From JAIBJN01 sp963811635 (GTDB lineage Bacteria; Actinomycetota; Thermoleophilia; Gaiellales; Gaiellaceae), in NCBI GenBank assembly GCA_963811635.1, contig CAWESB010000003.1, forward strand, positions 123,946 to 187,945: DNA of 64,000 bases, in the 5' to 3' direction. The notes below the pieces were generated by a model. The model saw nothing but the letters and a program-made list of their open reading frames with translations. It was not told the DNA's origin and did not search any database. Of this stretch, positions 62,370-64,000 are shown in pieces. Position 1 is the first letter of the stretch, and the number at the start of each line of letters is the position of its first letter. The translations under genes and the position numbers were made by a program.

Positions 62370-62954
62370 GTGCGCAAGCTCCAGAGCGAGGGCGTCCACC
62401 ACATCACGATCGTCGGGGCGAACCGGCAGACCTCGATCGACTTCTGGGAGGGGGTGCTCGGCATGCCGTTCGTGTTCGAGCAGCCGAACCTCGACAACGA
62501 GTCGGAGAGCCACCTCTACTTCGACCCGGGCGACGGGCGGCTCATCACCGTCTTCACGAACGAGGAGCGCGAGCCCGACCCGACGCGGACGTCGACGGAG
62601 ATCGGCTGCGTCCACCACGTCGCGTTCGCGGTCTCCCAGGCGACCTTCCGGCAGGTGGTCGAGCGCCTGGACGAGCGCGGGATCCGTCACAGCGGCCCCA
62701 AGGACCGCGGCTTCATGGACTCGATCTACTTCGAGGACCCGCTCGGGCTGCTGATCGAGCTCGCCTCGTACCGCTTCGAGCCGCCGTTCGGCTTCACCCA
62801 CGCCGACGTCCTGCTCGAGTCGCACAAGCTCCGGGTCGAGCGCGGCGACCACAACATCGACCAGGAGCACCTGGCAGACGCCGTCGAGGCGCTCGTCGGG
62901 CGATCGCGAGCGTCACTCTCGGAGGACCGATCGCCGAAGGACCCGTACCACTAG
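62370..62954 (+). CDS. VOC-family dioxygenase-like protein
   Basis: A 194-residue protein with the vicinal-oxygen-chelate fold. Metal ligands of an extradiol or glyoxalase type are seen: VHHITIVG (His), CVHHVAFAV (His) and LLIELASY (Glu). YFEDPLGLLIEL is a ring-cleaving dioxygenase-like signature. Start is GTG 62370 (RKLQSEGVHHITIV). With the upstream CoA ligase and downstream GST it could serve degradation of an aromatic or ring compound, an inference from context. Confidence 0.85.
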   Translation: MRKLQSEGVHHITIVGANRQTSIDFWEGVLGMPFVFEQPNLDNESESHLYFDPGDGRLITVFTNEEREPDPTRTSTEIGCVHHVAFAVSQATFRQVVERLDERGIRHSGPKDRGFMDSIYFEDPLGLLIELASYRFEPPFGFTHADVLLESHKLRVERGDHNIDQEHLADAVEALVGRSRASLSEDRSPKDPYH

Positions 62955-62971
62955 AGATTGGGGAGGTTCGA

Positions 62972-63660
62972 ATGCCCGCCAACACGCTGAGCATCCTGAA
63001 GCCGAGTGTCAACAACCTCACGGCCCGCATCTTCGTCCGCGCCGCCGGCCTGGAGTTCGAGGAGCTGGACGTCTGGGGGAAAAAGAGCACCCCCGAGTTC
63101 CTCGCGAAGGACCCGGCCGACCTGACGCCGCTCCTCGAGGAGGAAGGCCTGCCGAGAGGGGCGCTCTGGGAGAGCTGCGCGATCATGCAGTACCTCTGCA
63201 ACAAGCACGGCCTCGACCAGTTCTATCCCACGGACCCGGGCGAGCGGGCCATGGTCGACAGCGCGATGTTCTACCTGATCGGCACCTTCTACCCGCTGCT
63301 CGCGCGTGCCACCTACCCGACGCTCGGCTTCGGCCAGTATCCGGGCGAGGTCGCCACCTCGGAGGCCGACGACGCGATGAAGGCGAGGGCGCAGCAGGAC
63401 GCGCACGAGGCGCTCGCGGGACCGCTCGAGGTCTACCGCGTGTTCTTCCTCGCCGACCGGCCGTTCATCGGCGGCGACAACCCCTCGATCGCCGACATGC
63501 GCGTGGCCGCGACGCTCGAGTTCCTGCGCGCGGTCGACTACGAGTTCCCGCATGGACCGAGGAGTACATGAGCCGGATGGAGGAGGCGCTCGGCGAGGCA
63601 TACTCGGAGCCCGTCGCGGACGTGCGCGGCTACGTCGAGTCGGTAAAGTCGCCCGCGTGA
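62972..63660 (+). CDS. Glutathione S-transferase-like protein, frameshifted
   Basis: About 229 residues with a thioredoxin-like N-terminus (NTLSILKPSVNNLTARIFVRAAGLEFEELDVWGKKSTPEFL, then LPRGALWESCAIMQYLCNKH, the usual ESxAI-like GSH contact) and an all-helical C-terminal domain (ADRPFIGGDNPSIADMRVAATLEFL). Actinobacteria mostly use mycothiol, so the thiol is uncertain. One base is missing near 63551-63553; restoring it gives WTEEYMSRMEEALGEAYSEPVADVRGYVESVKSPA. GGGGAGG six bases upstream of ATG is a strong ribosome site. Confidence 0.83.
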
Positions 63661-64000
63661 CGCTGGCCACGACCGTCGTCGGGAGCTACCCCCAGCCCGA
63701 CTGGCTGATCGACAGGGAGAGGCTAGGAGCGCGCCTGCCGCCGCGGGTGCGCGCGTGAGCTGGCGGGTCTCGGAGCCGCTGCTCGAGGAGGCCCAGGACG
63801 ACGCGACCCGCCTCGCCGTCCAGGACATGGAGCGGGCAGGCGTCGACGTGATCACCGACGGCGAGATGCGGCGCGAGAGCTACTCCAACCGCTTCGCCAC
63901 CGCCCTCGACGGGGTCGATCTCGACAACCCGGGCGTCGCGCTCGACCGCACGGGCCACGAGAACCCCGTCCCGCGGGTCGTCGGCCCGATCCGGCGGGCC
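63657..64000 (+). CDS. MetE-like (cobalamin-independent methionine synthase family) protein, partial and frameshifted
   Basis: N-terminal 115 residues of a protein like the MetE C-terminal domain (methionine synthase II family). TTVVGSYPQPDWL, LLEEAQDDATRLAVQDMERAGVDVITDGEMRRESYSNRF are diagnostic; HxC zinc ligands would be further right. One base is missing near 63750-63757 (after LPPRVRA the frame resumes at SWRVSEP). GTG start overlaps the GST stop. Standalone enzymes of this kind use various methyl donors. Confidence 0.8.

Overview
The window is a 64 kb piece of a very GC-rich, gene-dense bacterial chromosome with housekeeping genes throughout. Gene content fits an actinobacterium, and I favour the deep-branching class Thermoleophilia. 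The reasons are a PolA with a decayed proofreading domain, Rex, an H+-pumping pyrophosphatase, a short run polA - rpsA - coaE - uvrB - uvrA, and several lineage-type secreted or membrane proteins with no clear match. The class is inference; high GC and actinobacterial gene style are seen directly. No rRNA, tRNA, CRISPR array, transposase gene or prophage was recognised.

Layout. 1-10.5 kb: end of a branched-chain amino acid ABC ATPase, polA, a beta-propeller membrane protein, rpsA, coaE, a lytic transglycosylase, a secreted sulfatase and uvrB. 10.5-20.1 kb: secreted and regulatory block with a seven-bladed propeller lipoprotein, two small proteins, a large LuxR/LAL ATPase regulator, and a 1257-residue secreted protein that joins an alkaline-phosphatase-superfamily phosphodiesterase to a 5'-nucleotidase. 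20-29.2 kb: small membrane proteins, an ammonia-lyase relative without the usual MIO triad, uvrA, the pantothenate operon (DUF2520-panC-panB) and msrB-msrA. 29.2-38.5 kb: DCC oxidoreductase, FmdB zinc ribbon plus family-4 uracil-DNA glycosylase, the t6A operon tsaE-tsaB-rimI-tsaD, a subtilase, glutamate dehydrogenase and a glutaredoxin. 38.5-47.3 kb: Rex, an ECF sigma/anti-sigma pair, a GCS2 ligase, an MTA phosphorylase, the pyrophosphatase, an unknown secreted protein, HAD and VanZ-like genes. 47.4-54.8 kb: a cobalamin riboswitch followed by btuF-btuC-btuD-cobU-cobT-cobS-cobC-cinA-dppA. 55-64 kb: PcrA/UvrD helicase, an Eis-like acetyltransferase, an M23 peptidase, a short citrate-synthase homologue, a PaaK-like ligase, a VOC protein, a GST and the start of a MetE-like gene.

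Expression style. Genes inside operons overlap by 1-20 bases (ATGA, GTGA, TGATG). Many operon-first genes carry a TAnnnT hexamer ending about 6-9 bases before the start codon with no Shine-Dalgarno sequence, which points to widespread leaderless mRNAs. One promoter (45178-45206) has a full TTGACA-17-TAGACT.

Points of interest: the phosphodiesterase/5'-nucleotidase fusion; the MIO-less ammonia-lyase homologue; a citrate-synthase homologue lacking its catalytic Asp; an intrinsic terminator inside the first codons of the M23 gene; paired REP-like hairpins with covarying arms; and eight single-base frameshifts in seven genes, including essential polA and tsaD, which most likely reflect sequencing or assembly errors.
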